A DNA stretch of 64,000 nucleotides from Blattamonas nauphoetae (lineage: Eukaryota; Preaxostyla; Oxymonadida), in the NCBI GenBank assembly GCA_033064195.1, contig JARBJD010000043.1:186001-250000 (forward strand). Direction: 5' to 3'. The notes under the pieces are model-generated. The model was not told the origin of the DNA and searched no databases. It was given only the letters and a program-made list of their open reading frames with translations. The translations under genes were made by a program, and so were the position numbers. Below, in pieces: positions 19,932 through 33,248 of the stretch (position 1 is the stretch's first letter; each line of letters opens with the position of its first letter).

Positions 19932-20580
19932 TTGGGTGTTGGAGGAGATCGCAGACCCAAAACCGAATATTCCGACGACTGTGAACGACACAGTGTGACA
20001 ACTGATCAAAAACTGGACGGACAAGAGAAATTGTTGCAAGAGGGTATTTTCGGGATCTGGCCACCGAAAGCGACGATGGACGAGCTGCTCGGGAAATACC
20101 AGAAGAAACGAGATTTGGAGTTGTGGAAACAGCAGCGGGATGTTCTTTGGGGCCTCTTGAAGAGGATTCTGCGGGAGTTCCTGCAGCCCTTCGTTCCCGT
20201 CTCACTGTCACCGTTGTTCACCGCCGCTCTGTCGACGCTGTGCCCTCAGCACGCGATGCGGCTGCTGGTCTCCACGCTTCTCGCCCAAAAGCGGGACATC
20301 ATGCACTCGATGTGGTGGTTGCTGGGAAAGGTGAGTCTGTTCGACGAGGAGACGAAGATGAGCATGAAGAACTTGTCGATTGTGTTGACTCCGATTTTGT
20401 TTGAAGAGTTCAACCAGAAATAACGACACTTGCGAACCTGTCGATGATCCAGCCCAACAACCCTCTTTTCGCGTGCACCGAAGTTCTGATTGCGCAACAC
20501 GAAGTTTGTTTGAGCGGAGTGTCGAAGCGCCTATTCTGCCCCTACATTGCTGTGGCAGAAGCGCTGAATGGATGAGATGG
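19932..20580 (+). pseudogene. RhoGAP-domain gene fragment with a frame break
   Basis: The frame 19932-20423 carries a RhoGAP pattern: EGIFGIWPPKATMDELLGKY, helices around LLKRILREFLQPFVP, then HAMRLLVSTLLAQKRDI and TKMSMKNLSIVLTPILFEEF. RhoGAP domains accelerate GTP hydrolysis by Rho GTPases using an arginine in GxxR near the start. Here that spot reads GIFG, so the arginine finger is missing. After EEF the frame hits TAA (20421), while a different frame continues sensibly as ITTLANLSMIQPNNPLFACT to a TGA at about 20574, as if one base were missing near 20415. The N-terminal part also crosses frames upstream of 19990. Either a pseudogene or a locus with assembly indels. Confidence 0.45.
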
Positions 20581-20584
20581 GAGT

Positions 20585-21267
20585 GCAGGGACGTTCATGA
20601 AGGATTTGGGGTTCGAGGCGGGATAGGTGTGCTTTTGTTAGGCGTTTGACTGGCCGGGGGAGGGGTGGATGCTGGGGGAGGTGAAGGTCGAGGTTGGGAT
20701 GCTTGGGATGCACTACTTCCGAATGACGCGGATGGGGGAAGAGAAGAAGAGGGAAGAGGAGAGGAAGGGCGAGAAAGGGTGGAAGAGGAAGGAGGAGAAG
20801 AAGGAGGAAGTTGTGCAGCCGACTCTCTCCTTCCTGCCCTCCGACCGCTCGGCAGACAAGACGCGGCTTCGGAAGTGCTGGCCAGAGTGTGTGTGGGAGG
20901 CCTTGTTCCTCGAGACGAAGAAGGACGCAGTGGCTGTGTGTCTGCAGAGTCGGTCGGAGGATGTGGTGGGGGAAAAGGGAGAGCAGGCACCGCTGTTGCA
21001 GTGCGATCTTCCGAACAGGCTGCACAGTGTGGACAGTGCGAAAGGAAGGAACGAGGGAGTGCGGAACAAGGGAAGGCGAGTGTTCGAACTCACAGGCGAC
21101 GCAGGCGACAAAGCTCCAAAGGAAGACGCAGCGATGCTGGGCCGATTTCGGAAGGAGAGGCCGCGCACAATCCGAATGGGTGCGATTGCGCCAGTGGCAC
21201 TTGTCGATGTGTGCGGATCCACGTTGACTACACACTTTCGAATTTTTTGAATCAAATCAGAGAATAA
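20585..21267 (+). other. GA-rich, strand-asymmetric region with overlapping open frames
   Basis: Strongly purine-rich on the + strand at 20680-20815. Several frames are open on both strands (for example + 20669-21250 and - 21255-20713), which is expected from composition. No domain is recognised. It may include 3' exons of the RhoGAP-like gene. Confidence 0.3.
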
Positions 21268-22300
21268 AACCGAATCAGAAGTGAGATTCCACGACGCATC
21301 TTAATTTCTCTTCTAACGAGCTCTATAGTGATGAACGGTCGAAACTTTCTTCTGTCATCATTATCTTCGAACATGTGAGGTTTCGGTTTGGTTGAACTGG
21401 AAAATAACAGACAGTGAATGTTTTGACGCTGAAACTGGAGCTAGAAGGACAAACCACCAAAACACGGTGATATCCGACAATTTGATCAGATTGCTGAAAT
21501 TGACTTCCCAATGTCTCGTGTGTCATTCAAAATAATCTTATTCGACTTTGTTCTTGTTTTTAGTGATAGAACATCCTGAGTTTATTCTCGCAAAGGATAA
21601 GTTCGACTTCAGAAGTCGGTTCGAAGCAAACACGGGAACTGAATGGTGACTGACTAGTATCAAGTCTGAAAATGTTGATAAAAAAGGGATCAAACACGAT
21701 GAAGTTGGATTATTATGTCTGGTGTCGTCTAATTACGAATAGCCGTGAAGTGTCTATTGGAGTCTGTTTCTCTTGTGATTGACCCAGAAGAGCATCTGTT
21801 GGGAGATGATTCCTGAAAACAGCAAAGTTTTGTGTGATTTTTTGATTGACCATGTTCTTTGATTGAGCTTGAACAAAGAAATTGCCAGATTTTGATTGTA
21901 TTCGTCTGAGGAGAATATTGTTCGGGAAAATGTTTGAAATGAGCTGCCAACACTAAGAATGTGGTGTTTGATCTAATCATCCTTTCAATTGTTGGAGATC
22001 AGGAAAAAACAATGGACTTCATTTTCTTCTGAACGAAAATACCACGAGAGAGCTGAATTTGTGAGATATCATGATGAAGAGGTCACATACTCGGATATTT
22101 AAAAGTGGAATTCGGTCTTTCTGCGATGGACAAGGTCTCAAAAGTTGACGCCGTCGATTCGAATATTTTGAAATGGGCGAGCGAAATGTCAGGATCAAGG
22201 AATGAAATGGCAAAAGAAAGGGATGAGAAGTGATCTCCTCTTCCTTATAGTGGTCACAACTCAATCTGGTGCGTTTTTGAGGATAGTGCGAAGTCATCGT
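21268..22300. other. intergenic, AT-rich
   Basis: No gene, RNA or transposon ends seen. Confidence 0.5.
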
Positions 22301-22407
22301 GGATTCGCACATGTGTGGTTCTGTTTCTTGTTGGGTTGTGGTTGTTGTTGGATTGTGTTTCCTCTTTTTGTGTTTGTTTCTTCATGACGTATCTTCCTTC
22401 TGTGCAG

Positions 22408-22758
22408 GCACAGGCCATCCCACCCGACACGCGCCACTCTGTGCTCCCTCCGCCCCCACCCAACACGCCACCCAGTCTGCCTTCCTCTCTTCCTCACTCT
22501 CCCTCTCCTCCAGCCCTCTCCCTCTCCCTCTCCACCATCTCTCCTTCGTCCTTCCCCGATCTTCTGGCTGAGAACATCCCAAACACGCGAGTTGTTGATT
22601 ATCTGCTGACACACGTGGCGACACTGGAGGACGAGGTGAAGAAGCAGCGAGAGAAGCGGCAGGAGCACCTGAAGGTTCGGGAAGAGGTGGAATCGGTGAA
22701 GGTGCAGGTGGAGTTTGTTGTTGAGCTTCTGGAGACGCAGAACAAAGACCAGACGTGA
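22408..22758 (+). CDS. 3' exon with proline-rich and coiled-coil segments
   Basis: Opens after an acceptor-like CTTCTGTGCAG (ending 22407) and ends in TGA at 22758. Reads AQAIPPDTRHSVLPPPPP, a Ser/Pro-rich stretch, then LLTHVATLEDEVKKQREK and FVVELLETQNKDQT, a short C-terminal coiled coil of about 50 residues. The upstream exon was not found; translation from an ATG at 22315 in the same frame would give 147 aa with a hydrophobic start. Family unknown. Confidence 0.4.
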   Translation, partial: AQAIPPDTRHSVLPPPPPNTPPSLPSSLPHSPSPPALSLSLSTISPSSFPDLLAENIPNTRVVDYLLTHVATLEDEVKKQREKRQEHLKVREEVESVKVQVEFVVELLETQNKDQT

Positions 22759-22917
22759 GCGATTGCTCGGGAAAGTACTTCTTGAGTCCTACGTCATCTC
22801 ACGAATGTCATATTTTGCTAGATTCAAGAAGAAAGTTCATCTGTCAACCTAAGATGAGAAATGAAAGTCTCTTTGTCTGGTTGGATAAAGAATGGGAACA
22901 TCATTCCTGATCGAACA

Positions 22918-25900
22918 ATGATCCTTTTCTTGATTTTTGTCGACACCACGTGTCGATCCACCTCACCCATATCACTCAGTTCCGTTCTTACCTCTGTCAA
23001 AAAGACTAATTATGCACGCCCCATCGTCCTTGACGCCGTTCCCTATTTTACCTCAAAAGAGCCACTAAGAGGTCAGATAATCCTTTCAGGATCTCCACAG
23101 ACGCAAATCATGTGTGCAAACGAGAATAATCTGTTCGTATTCTCGGTTGTGAACGCTACGTTTGAACTGACATCGACAACACTTTTCCCGATTCACCAAG
23201 CGATGCATGCATCGGATTCATCAGTTCACCTCTCTGGGACAGCCATCGAAGTCAATTCCACTGCCCACTTGATCTTTTCGTGGAATTCGGAGATTGTGTT
23301 GGAAAAGCTGATTCTTCGTCGATCTTCAGAAGTGACGATTCTTCCTCTTCTTGTTGAAAATCAGCGCTCAAGTGGAACTGTGAGCCTGATATCAACGCCA
23401 CTCAACAATGGACACCATTCGGATATTTCCCCGATTGTGTCAAACCGACAAACGGAGTCAGTTTTGGTGCAATCGTGCTCGTTCGGCAACATCACCTCGA
23501 ATTCGCCCACAATGCACCCACATCTGGCGACTGCAACAGGAACGACGAGATTGTTGAACACAAAGACAGAGGATGTGGATGGAGTGTTCTACGGGACAGT
23601 GACGAACGACATCAACCTCGGCGGGTCCTTCCTCTTCTCCAACAACACTTTCATCAACACAACACACTCCAACGCTGATTACACATGCCCCGATGAAGGC
23701 TGTACATCGACATATAGCACCGGTTCATCAGATATCACCATCCAAAACAGCCTCTTCTCGGGATGCAGAAATGAAGACTCTTCAAAACCTTTTGGCGGAG
23801 CTATTAAATGCTACATACCGACACCAGGACAATGCACAATTCAACGCTGCCAATTTCAGTCCTGCTCAAGCGTCGTCCACGCTGGGGCAGTTTATACTGA
23901 GAATACAGCAACGTACGTCCACCACAATTCGTTTACGGGTTGTCGAGCAGGTAGTTTTGCTGGAGCGTTCTGTTCTCAACCATTTCAGGAGGAGCTGCAG
24001 TTTTATGAAAATACCTGCACTTCGTGCAAGGCTGATGGGAAAGATTCAAATTGTCATACGAACAACGCTCGTTCAAGCCAGATTGTGAACAACAACACTT
24101 TTACCACGTTCGATTCCTGCAATCGCTGCGATTGTCTGATCATTATCTATGGAACAGGCCAGGTTTCAAACAACCTCGTCCAGAACCATCAAACCAGCCT
24201 GATTCCTGAATACATTTCGTCGTTATTACTGTGGTCGCACACAGTGACATCCGTAACCATTTATGCGAATAAATTCGAGTGGGCTCGTGATCTTCATCAG
24301 CCAGTGTTTTGGGGTCACACTCCCGACGTCGGTGTAAATATGTGCGGTTCCTTTTCAACCCCCCTCCCCAAAGAAAGTCATCTCTTCGACGAAAGACGAT
24401 ACATCGAACACAATCATATACGGGGATCCGAAAACAGACGGAGTGTTTCCTCGCACTATCACAACACCAGCCGACTCAACCTCGCCCTTCTTTTCGTGCT
24501 CTATTGCGAGGAATGTGTTGATCAGACAGCTCGCCATCGACATGTCTTCCACTCCGATCAGTTTCGTGGAAGTGTCGAGTGGCGAGGTTGTGGTGAGCGA
24601 AGTCGATTTCACTGTGTCGACAGCAGCGTTGACAAAGGATTTCATGAAAGTCACTTCAGCGACACTCAACTTGCACACTGTGTCGATATCATCGCTCTCC
24701 TTGGTCTCAGCGAGTGTGATCAGCATGGACGGGACTTCAACACTGTCAGTATCTGGCAGTGACTTCAAAACTATCACGCAGACAGGAAGTGGAGGAGGAG
24801 TGTTTCTGAGGACGAATGGAGACAGCGACCAAATTGTGTCGATCACAAGCAGCTCGTTCGAGTCAATGTCATCTGCTGGAGATGGGGGAGTGATTCTGGC
24901 TCAACTGGGAACAGGATCGAAACTGACAGTTGCAGCCACGACATTCAAATTGTGCTCGTCGTCTGGGAAGGGAGGAGCTCTGTCGATTGTTGTGCTGACA
25001 TCGACAGGTTCGTTCGCTCTGGAAGGAAAGATGTCATTCGATTCATGTTCAGCGACTGGGAGTGGATCTGCAGTGTTTGTGGAAGCACCGTCACTGGCCA
25101 CTGCCATCACCGAAACAAGCATGGCCTTCCTCGCTCCTTTCCCTCTCACTCCAACGACATCGTTGCTCACCTTGCATCGAGGCTGGAACACAGCGAACGC
25201 ATCCGACGTTGTTCCTCTTGTACTGTTTCTGGCTGAAGTGGGATCGACAGGATTTGTGAGTGCGAGTGGATCGGATGGGGAGCTGTGTGGCTTCTCTGTT
25301 TATCCTTGCTCGTCACTGAACACGCTTCAGAAACACCTTGCAGCGAATGGCTCGAAAACAGAAGGGAAGCTGAATCCGATCACACTCGAGCTCCAAACTG
25401 AACTTGACCATTCAACATCTTTTTCATGTGGAGCGCATTCGGCGACAATCACTGGAAACACAATCACACTCTCCGTAGCTGGTCAATTCACGACTTCCTC
25501 AGCCGATTCTGTGCTGACTCTCTCCTCGCTGACAATCCTCTTCGCCTCTTCGCAGACACAGCCGGCCATTTCTCTGTCGGTCGGAAAGTTTGTGGTGTCC
25601 GATTGCACAATCGGGAATGGAGAAGCAGACATTCCTATCAGCTTTGGATTGGTTTCGGGAGGAGAGTTGGTGATGAACGGGATGAACTCGATGAAATCGG
25701 TGTCACTCTCGTCTCCGCTCTTCTGTGTGACATCTGGATTTCTGACATTTGGATCAGGAACAACGTTGACACACTCAGACATCAAACGGACATCCTCGCT
25801 GTTCGTTCTAAGTGGAGGATCGACAACGATCACGTCGCTTGAAGTACCATCGATCACACTGGACTCATCGAGCAGTGTGTTCTCTCTCACAGACGCCGCC

Positions 25901-28900
25901 TCGCTGTCTCTCTCGTCGATGTCATTCGATTCGATCACAAATGAAGGATCTGGTTCAGTGATCCACTGCACATCAACAGGAAAACTATCTCTCACGTCAG
26001 TTTCGTTCACATCGTGCAACTGTGGTGTGAATGGGAAGGGAAGAAGTGCGTTCATCTCTCGCGAATCGTTCTCTTCTGGCGATGTTGTGATGAAGAGTGT
26101 ATCGATCTCAAAAGCGGGCACGACAGGAAGTCATGAAGTGTATCTGGAGGGAGGAAATGTGGGAGCAGTTGTGACAACTGACTGGGCGAGTCTGATTGGA
26201 ACGAATGATGGAACTTTGACGAAAGGGAAGTTGGAACAAGTGTTTGGGTCAGATTCGACAAACGCGACGAACATCGGACCGCTTGGGTATCATTTGTATC
26301 CTCACACGAGTGGAGCAGTGTTTGTGTCGGATGGGTTCTGGGATCATGGAAAGTGTGGGGAGGAGCGTCTTCCTTGCTCGACACTCAACTTCGCCTTCTC
26401 GCTGCTGACAGATGCAAAGACAACACTCACCCTCATTTCAGAGATCACTCTCTCCACTTCCCTCTCCTCTCCGACCGCTGGAGCGTCGATCTCATCGTCT
26501 TCATCATCTCGCAAATCACTGATTTTTGGAACAACTGGACAGTTCGTTGTGAATGCTGGTCCACTGTCATTCTCGTCCATTGGCTTGATACTCCCCTCAT
26601 CGCTCACGTATCCACTGTTCATGATGAAAGGATTCACTCTCGCTCTCTCTGACTCTGTCACAATCACGAACCCTTCGTCAGCAGCTCACTCAGCGTCGCT
26701 GTTCTCAATTGAAGGAGGGACACTCACTCTGTCAGGAACCGTGTTCGACTTCACCGTTCACTTCTCGTCGTCGTCAGCTCTTCTCACTCAAACTAAAGGA
26801 ACTCTCAAATTGGACACTGTGACGTTCGAAAATGTGAGCCGTTCAGATGGAGATGGAAGCGTTGTCCATTCCTCGCTCTCCTCGTCCGAAGACAAGTTGG
26901 ATGTCGTTGGCTGCTCTTTCTCGTCCTGCTCGTCGTCTGGGAATGGAGGCGCGTTGTTCGTCTCCTCTTCACTCGACCATAACCCAGCCTTTCTGATCAT
27001 CGAAAGCACTTTCGGAACAGACATCAGCTGCGGAGAGGGAAAGAAGGGCGAGTGGATCTTCCTTCAAGGCCATTCCCTCGAATCGTTTCTGAAAGACTCA
27101 ACTTGGGCTGGATCGATCTCCACCCTCGTTGCCCCAAAAGACGATGCCCTTGTGTGGGGAGAAGATGGAAGTGAGAAGGAAGAATTGGAATATGCGTCGC
27201 TGTCTCTTCTGTACTATCTGAAGCCATTCAACCAACCGACAATCGCAGTGGGGGATGGAGGGAGAGATGCGGAGGGATGTGGACGGATACATCTGAAGTG
27301 CTCGTCGTTGTCCACAGCAGTCTCGCATCTTTCAGGATCAACACCATTGGAAGTGGAGATTGTGTCGTCTCTCTCACTCATCGAGAAAGAGACATTCTCA
27401 TTGAGCTTCACAATGAGGCCATCGAATGAGATTGCATCGATCACAGTTGGAAAAAGTGGAGCATTTGAAGTGTCAGCGAACACTCTGACTCTCTCAACAC
27501 TCACTTTTGATGGACAGGGAAACGCACGATCGACTTCACTCCTTTCGATTGTCGACGCTGGATCAATCACCATCGCTGGATGCACATTCACGAATCTGAA
27601 AACGAGTGGGAAGGGATCTGTGTTCTCGTCCACACTGAACACTGGGAACACTCTCTCCATCTCCGAGTCGTCGTTCTCGTCGTGTTCATCAGCAGGGAAT
27701 GGAGGAGCGCTGTTCGTCGAAGTGAATGAAGGATCGTTCTTGATTCCCACTACACTCACATTCACAGGTTGTTCGTCGGGAGGGAAAGGTCAGAATATGT
27801 TCATTGTTGATTCAAATCTGCCGTCATTGCTGACTGGAGGGAGTCTGGACGGAATCAAACCAACCCTCCCCTCGACTGGCCTTGTCTCGAAAGAAGAAAA
27901 AGAGAAGTGGTTTGGTATCACTTCATCAGCAGGTGAATCAAGCTCGCTGCTGTTCTTGTGGCATCCTCACACAGAATCGTCAGGATCAGTGCATGTTCAC
28001 GAAAAGGGAGAATCACACTCACTGTGTGGTCTTCCCCAGCTTCCTTGCTCACTCATTCAGCCTTCACTCTCAAAGCCAACCACCAGCAACAAAACAGTCG
28101 TCGACTCTGATTTCGTTCTCAACGAGAGCATCACAACAGCGAACACACCATCCACACTCACATCTGTGTCGAAGAGTATGACAGTGTCAGTTGGAGTGAA
28201 TGGCAAGTTTGCACTGTCATCTGGCTCACTCACACTGTCCGCACTGTCGTTCGTGCAGTCGTCGTCGGTGGAGTTGTTGGAGCATGCGTTGATCACTGTT
28301 GGGTGTGCCTCGTCGTCTCTGATTGTGGATAGCTGCTCGTTCAGTTCGTTCCGTTTGTCGTTGAATGCTCTGATTGAACACTCGTGTTCGTCATTGACAT
28401 TGAAATCGAGTGTATTCGCTGATATTGTTCGATTGGAAGGAGATGGAGGAGTCGTTGAGAGTGTGATGAAAGAGAGAATGGAGCTTGATGTGGACTCAGT
28501 TGAACTTGCGTCAGTGTGGACACTGTCTGGCGATGGAGATGGCTTCTTCATTTCGTTCAACTCGATTTCAGATCCAACTAAAATTCCATCTTTCAAGCTG
28601 ACCAATCTGAAGTATTCCGAATCAGCTGAATCGGAGAGGAACACTGAGTGGAAAGCAAACTTTGTGTGGATTGAAGGGAATAGACTGTCAGAATGGGTGA
28701 AAGTGTCGGATGCTCGCTTTGCTGGATCGTACAGCCCGATTGGGATGGAGTCAGAGTGGCTGTGGAGTGTGGATTGGGAGTCTGGGCTGAATGCGTCGCT
28801 TCTGTTCTACCTGGTTGCTCACACTGGGGCGATTGGAGTGAGTTCGTCAGGGTATTCGATTGTGCAGTGTGGGTATTCGGGAGTGTGGTGTCTTGGACTG

Positions 28901-31315
28901 GAATACGGAATGTCTGTGGCAGACTCGAAGGGGGAGAAGCAGCTGAACATCCACAACACAGTTGAGATCACTGATGTGATTGATCTGAATGCGGAGTATC
29001 GTGTTCATGGGAAAGTGGGGAGTTCAGTGCTGTCAGTTGTTGGGTCGGGAGGACTTGTGGTTGACAGTGGGGAGCACGTGGAGATTGATGGAGTGTCGGT
29101 GGTTGTTGGAGTTGATTGCTCATCGGAAGTGTTGTCGTGTGTGAGTTCTGTGCTTGTTTTGGATTCGATTGTGTTCAGTTGTGGAGGAGATTCGTCATCG
29201 CTGATCAACTCAACACTGATTCTTGTGGATGGAGAAGGGAGTGTCGGACGATTCTCGTCGTTGTCGCTCCTGAGTGGAGTGTCTGTGGATGGGAAGCTGT
29301 TGTTGGTGAAGAAAGGGACAGTGCAGATGACAGACGTGTGGGTGTCGTCGTCGATTTCTGAAAGTGGTGGACTTGTGTCAGTTTGTGGGGGTTCGTTCTC
29401 GCTGGTGAATCTGGCGCTGCCTCCGCTCTCGTTCAGCTCCACTCCCTTCGTCCTCTCCTCCTTCGACACCTGCTCATTCACAAACCTCACCGCGAAACAA
29501 ATTCGGACTCCCACACTCCTGACAGCTGAACACGGCGAGGATCTCACACTCACATCGTGCACATTCGATGGCATCTCCACAACACAAAATGATGACAAAG
29601 ATGATGAAAAGGACAATCTCTGTTCTTGGGAAACAGGTCTCGTCAACATTTCCGAAACACCAACGACGATTGAGCAGACTCGCTTCTCGCATCTGACACA
29701 GGGTGCTCTGTTCACGAAAGGAAGTGCGATCTCGCTGTACAACACTGTCTTCATCGCAAACAGTGCCAACGACCAAGTGTTCCCTTCAGTGAGTCGGAAC
29801 ATTAGATGCGTGTCAGGGACAGTGGAAATTGAGAACGAACAGAGAGACAACGAAGAAAGCGAGTCGCTGTGGATCTCGAGTAACGATTGTGTTGTGAAGA
29901 AAGGGTCGGAATTGAACGTCCCAAGTCTGTTTGTTCCGAAGTTGGATGTGGGGAAGACGAAGAGTGTCTCAAACAAGAACAAATCGGTGTCTATTGATTT
30001 GGTTGGATCGATGCTGATTCCGTGCAATCTGTTTCTGTTGATTTCGGAAGTTGGGAACTCGTCGAGTTCGGACGGATTGCGGATTGAGCTGACGCCTTCG
30101 AAGTTTGGGTGGAAGAACGAATCATCGATTTCAGTGTCGCTGTCGTCGTCGGAACTTGATAAACTGAATCGGACATTTGGATGGAATGTGACGCTGGTGT
30201 TTGGAGATGGATGGACGACAGACTGGTTTGTTGTGAAAGCGAGCCAATCGGATGAACGGAAGGCGCTGATGAAGGAAGCGATGAAGTGGATGATCCCGCT
30301 GATCGCTGGGTGTGTGGTGGCACTCATTCTGATCATCATCATCATCGTTCTTCTTCGTCGCCGTTCATCGAAAGCGAAAGAGAAGGACTCGCTGCTGAAA
30401 CAGGAACAGGCCGAGATGAACGACCTCCCACCCGACAAAATTGAAGATTTGGATGACATTCTGAATCATCCAACCACAACACTCGTCGCAGCATCAGAAG
30501 CACCTTTCGAAAAGGCGAACCAATCACTGCACAATTCGCTCCAACAGGCGTTCAATCCATCACACGGGTTTTCCAGGCTGGATCCTGTTTTGGGGAATGA
30601 ATCGACACTGGCGTTGTCGTGTGGAGAGCGGGAAAGGAGGGAAGTGTCGATCAACAGAAAGGACACGCTGTACAACAGACTCCACTCGGCGGACAAGAAG
30701 CCGATTGGGAAGCTTTTGACGGCTCAGCAGATTGTTCAGGCTCTATCGAGACTACACAAGACGAACACGCACATCACCCTCTTCTCTCGCTTCTCGTCAC
30801 ATTTCGTGATGTTTGACAAAGATGGAAACGTCACACTCGATGTCGCTTCAACCACATCAACCCCACAATCGCAACAACACGTCAGCGTTCCTCAATCACT
30901 CATTCATCCAGTCGCATCAACTCAACAGAGTGTGGCGAGTGATGCAGAGAAACAGGGGGAAGGGTTCGAGTTGCTTCGATGGAGGGCTCCAGAAGCAACT
31001 GCGGAGACAGGTGAGCCCACAAAGGAATTCGACGCTCGACGGGCAGTTGTGTTCAGTCTGGGTCTTGTCCTGTTTGAGATTGAGACTGGACTTGTGCCGC
31101 ATGGAGAGATCGACGCCCTGAATGCGTCTCGACAGCTGAAGACGGGAGTTCTCCCAAAAACGGAGCTTGTGAAGGATTCACAGCTGAAAGACCTGATTGT
31201 GGAGTGTCTCTCTGTTGAGCCAGAGAAGAGACCGAGCTTGGATGATTTGGAAGAGCGACTGGAGTCAGTGCAGTTCTCGTCGAGCTCGGCTGTCTTGTTC
31301 GACGCAGCTCAATGA
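22918..31315 (+). CDS. giant beta-helix/transmembrane/pseudokinase receptor 1 (one frame change near 24360)
   Basis: The start at 22918 gives a signal-peptide-like MILFLIFVDTTC. The ectodomain is a Ser/Thr-rich right-handed beta-helix type with recurring SFSSCSSSGNGGALFV-like turns. Five module headers of the form CG...PCSSL recur (about 25290, 26352, 27278, 28024, 28867), 250-360 residues apart. A membrane helix (IPLIAGCVVALILIIIIIVL) at about 30295-30354 is followed by RRR. The cytoplasmic tail resembles a protein kinase C-lobe: RWRAPEA, VVFSLGLVLFEIETGLVPHG and CLSVEPEKRPSLDDL, but the HRD site is replaced by FSRFSSHFVMFD and DFG is absent, so it is a predicted pseudokinase. Near 24360 the frame shifts by one base within a C-rich run (AACCCCCCTCCCC): the upstream frame ends CGSFSTP and the downstream frame resumes SPKKVISSTKDD. 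Probably an assembly indel. Confidence 0.75.
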
Positions 31316-32138
31316 TCCCGTCACCACTGATCTCACCCAATCACGTCATCTGAACCCCATTTCCACAACACTTTATTCAAACACACATTTACCACACCAC
31401 ATCCTGCTGTCTTCATTCAACTAACTACACCTCAACTGATTCATCTTTTCTGCGAAGTCTTCAGTGCTGAGACTGTCGTGGTATTGAATATAAAGCACAA
31501 TAAAGCGAGAAGAGAACTGTTCATCCAAGAAACAGTGATCTTGTTGCTCCACACTTCACAACACACACAAACACTTAATCCCCATCTCCGCTCAGATTGG
31601 GGGCACTTCATTCTCCCCTTATCCATTCACACAACAATCCCACTCACACCATGTCGAACTCACACAAACACTTTTCGGCACTTGGTGAGATCGCCCATGT
31701 GACAATCCACACAACTATCCCACCATTTGATAGATCGAGGGTTCTCGCTGATGGTTCAGATTGTCATTCTGAGTGTCTCACACCACCACATGTTACACGT
31801 CGCTCTTCTTTATTGATTTAGTCTTCTCGATTTCCGCTTTTCTCGTTTCTTGTCTCATCTTAAATGTGTCTTTTTCAGCTCCCATTTCATTTTTATCTGT
31901 TCTCAATTTTGACCGTTGGGATACCGACGGCATTTTTCACTTCGTCACCAAATCACGCATTTCTCAAGTCACCCATAGCCGACATCACCCAGATGCCCAT
32001 ATCCAGACATTTCCTCATCTCAGTTTCCATTTCAGATGAATCATAGTCATAACTCCAATGAGACAACGAAAAGCAATATTTCCTTGAAAGGATCAGGGTG
32101 AACCAAGTGGAGTGTCGTGTGAGTGAAACTCAGAGGAG
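31316..32138. other. intergenic
   Basis: 3' flank of receptor 1 up to the Tc1/mariner element. Nothing recognised. Confidence 0.5.
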
Positions 32139-32140
32139 TA

Positions 32141-33056
32141 CAGTCCTTTCCAAAAAGTTGATCAGGTGTTCCAAAAAGATGACTGATCGACTGGATACCC
32201 TCGCCCATAATACTCTTTCTCGTGTCAGGACCACTTTCTCCGTTAACCTCATATCTCTTTTTTGTGTGCATACATGGACAGATCGTGACTTGAAAGAGGG
32301 TATGTCTTCTTTGTGGAGGGAACAAAACACACTTTGTCGAGATTTTTTGTCGTTTGTTTTCCGTCATGTTTTTGCTCTCACTATTCGTCCTTATCTCTAA
32401 CAGGGCAAGATAATTCATTAAAATGTGAAATTACTCGGCAGTTTGCTTTTCATCGCTGTTAAATACATATTTTCAGATGAAGAGAACTCATCCATTCCAA
32501 AGCAAGAATTGGGTGCGTATGTCAATTCTTAGCTCTTTTCTCTTCGTCCTTCTTCATAGTCACGACTTCTGGACGCCACTTCAAATGTGTTTTCCAGTTC
32601 CGAATGCACTACCTGCCTGTAATGACCACAAGAACGCTGATCCCGATTCTCTCTCTTCAACAACTTAACGTTGACTTTCGCATGTTTTCTCTCTTATTTT
32701 AATCATGTTATTCAGGAATCACAAACAATACTTCCGAGAGAGGAAGCATTACAAGAATTTCTTCCCATACTTTGAAAAGCCGTCATTTCACTGCAAATAT
32801 ACATTTTTATGCTTGATTTCACTTGTCAAAATGTTTATTCCCTTCTATTATTCTCGTATTTCTTTTTTCTCGGTTTCAATACATATTCATCTCATAACTT
32901 CCACTTCACTAAATTGTTGTTCGGATCTTTTGATGGACATGTGATGTTTTTTGGCACTTTGCATTTTTGTGACATCGACATTCGTTTATTCTCATTTTGC
33001 TCTCAAAACTACTGTACAAATTTTTCTTACTCGTCATTTCACCTCGACTACTTTTT
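32141..33056 (+). repeat. left inverted arm of the Tc1/mariner element
   Basis: Inverted counterpart of 34602-35517. Confidence 0.85.
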
Positions 33057-33248
33057 GCCTTTTCACTCCCACAAAATTTTTCAATTAATGTCAATTATCA
33101 TTTCGCGATTTAGAAAATACAATACATCTACTATCAATTTTATTCTAATTTCTGTAAACACAAAAGTCGGTCAAAATTCTGGAGTCCCCATAGTAATTTT
33201 TCTTCTTTATCTCGAAGCCAATCCATCCATTTTCGATCGTTCTCTTCC

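Noticed and set aside
20531-21267. Large overlapping ORFs on both strands as genes
   Set aside because: Purine-rich composition keeps many frames open; no conserved domain or consistent start was found.
29005-30459. Long open frame (484 codons) on the minus strand inside receptor 1
   Set aside because: It lies antisense to a Ser/Thr-rich coding region whose codon pattern keeps the opposite strand open. No domain, signal or start context; the + strand gene explains it.
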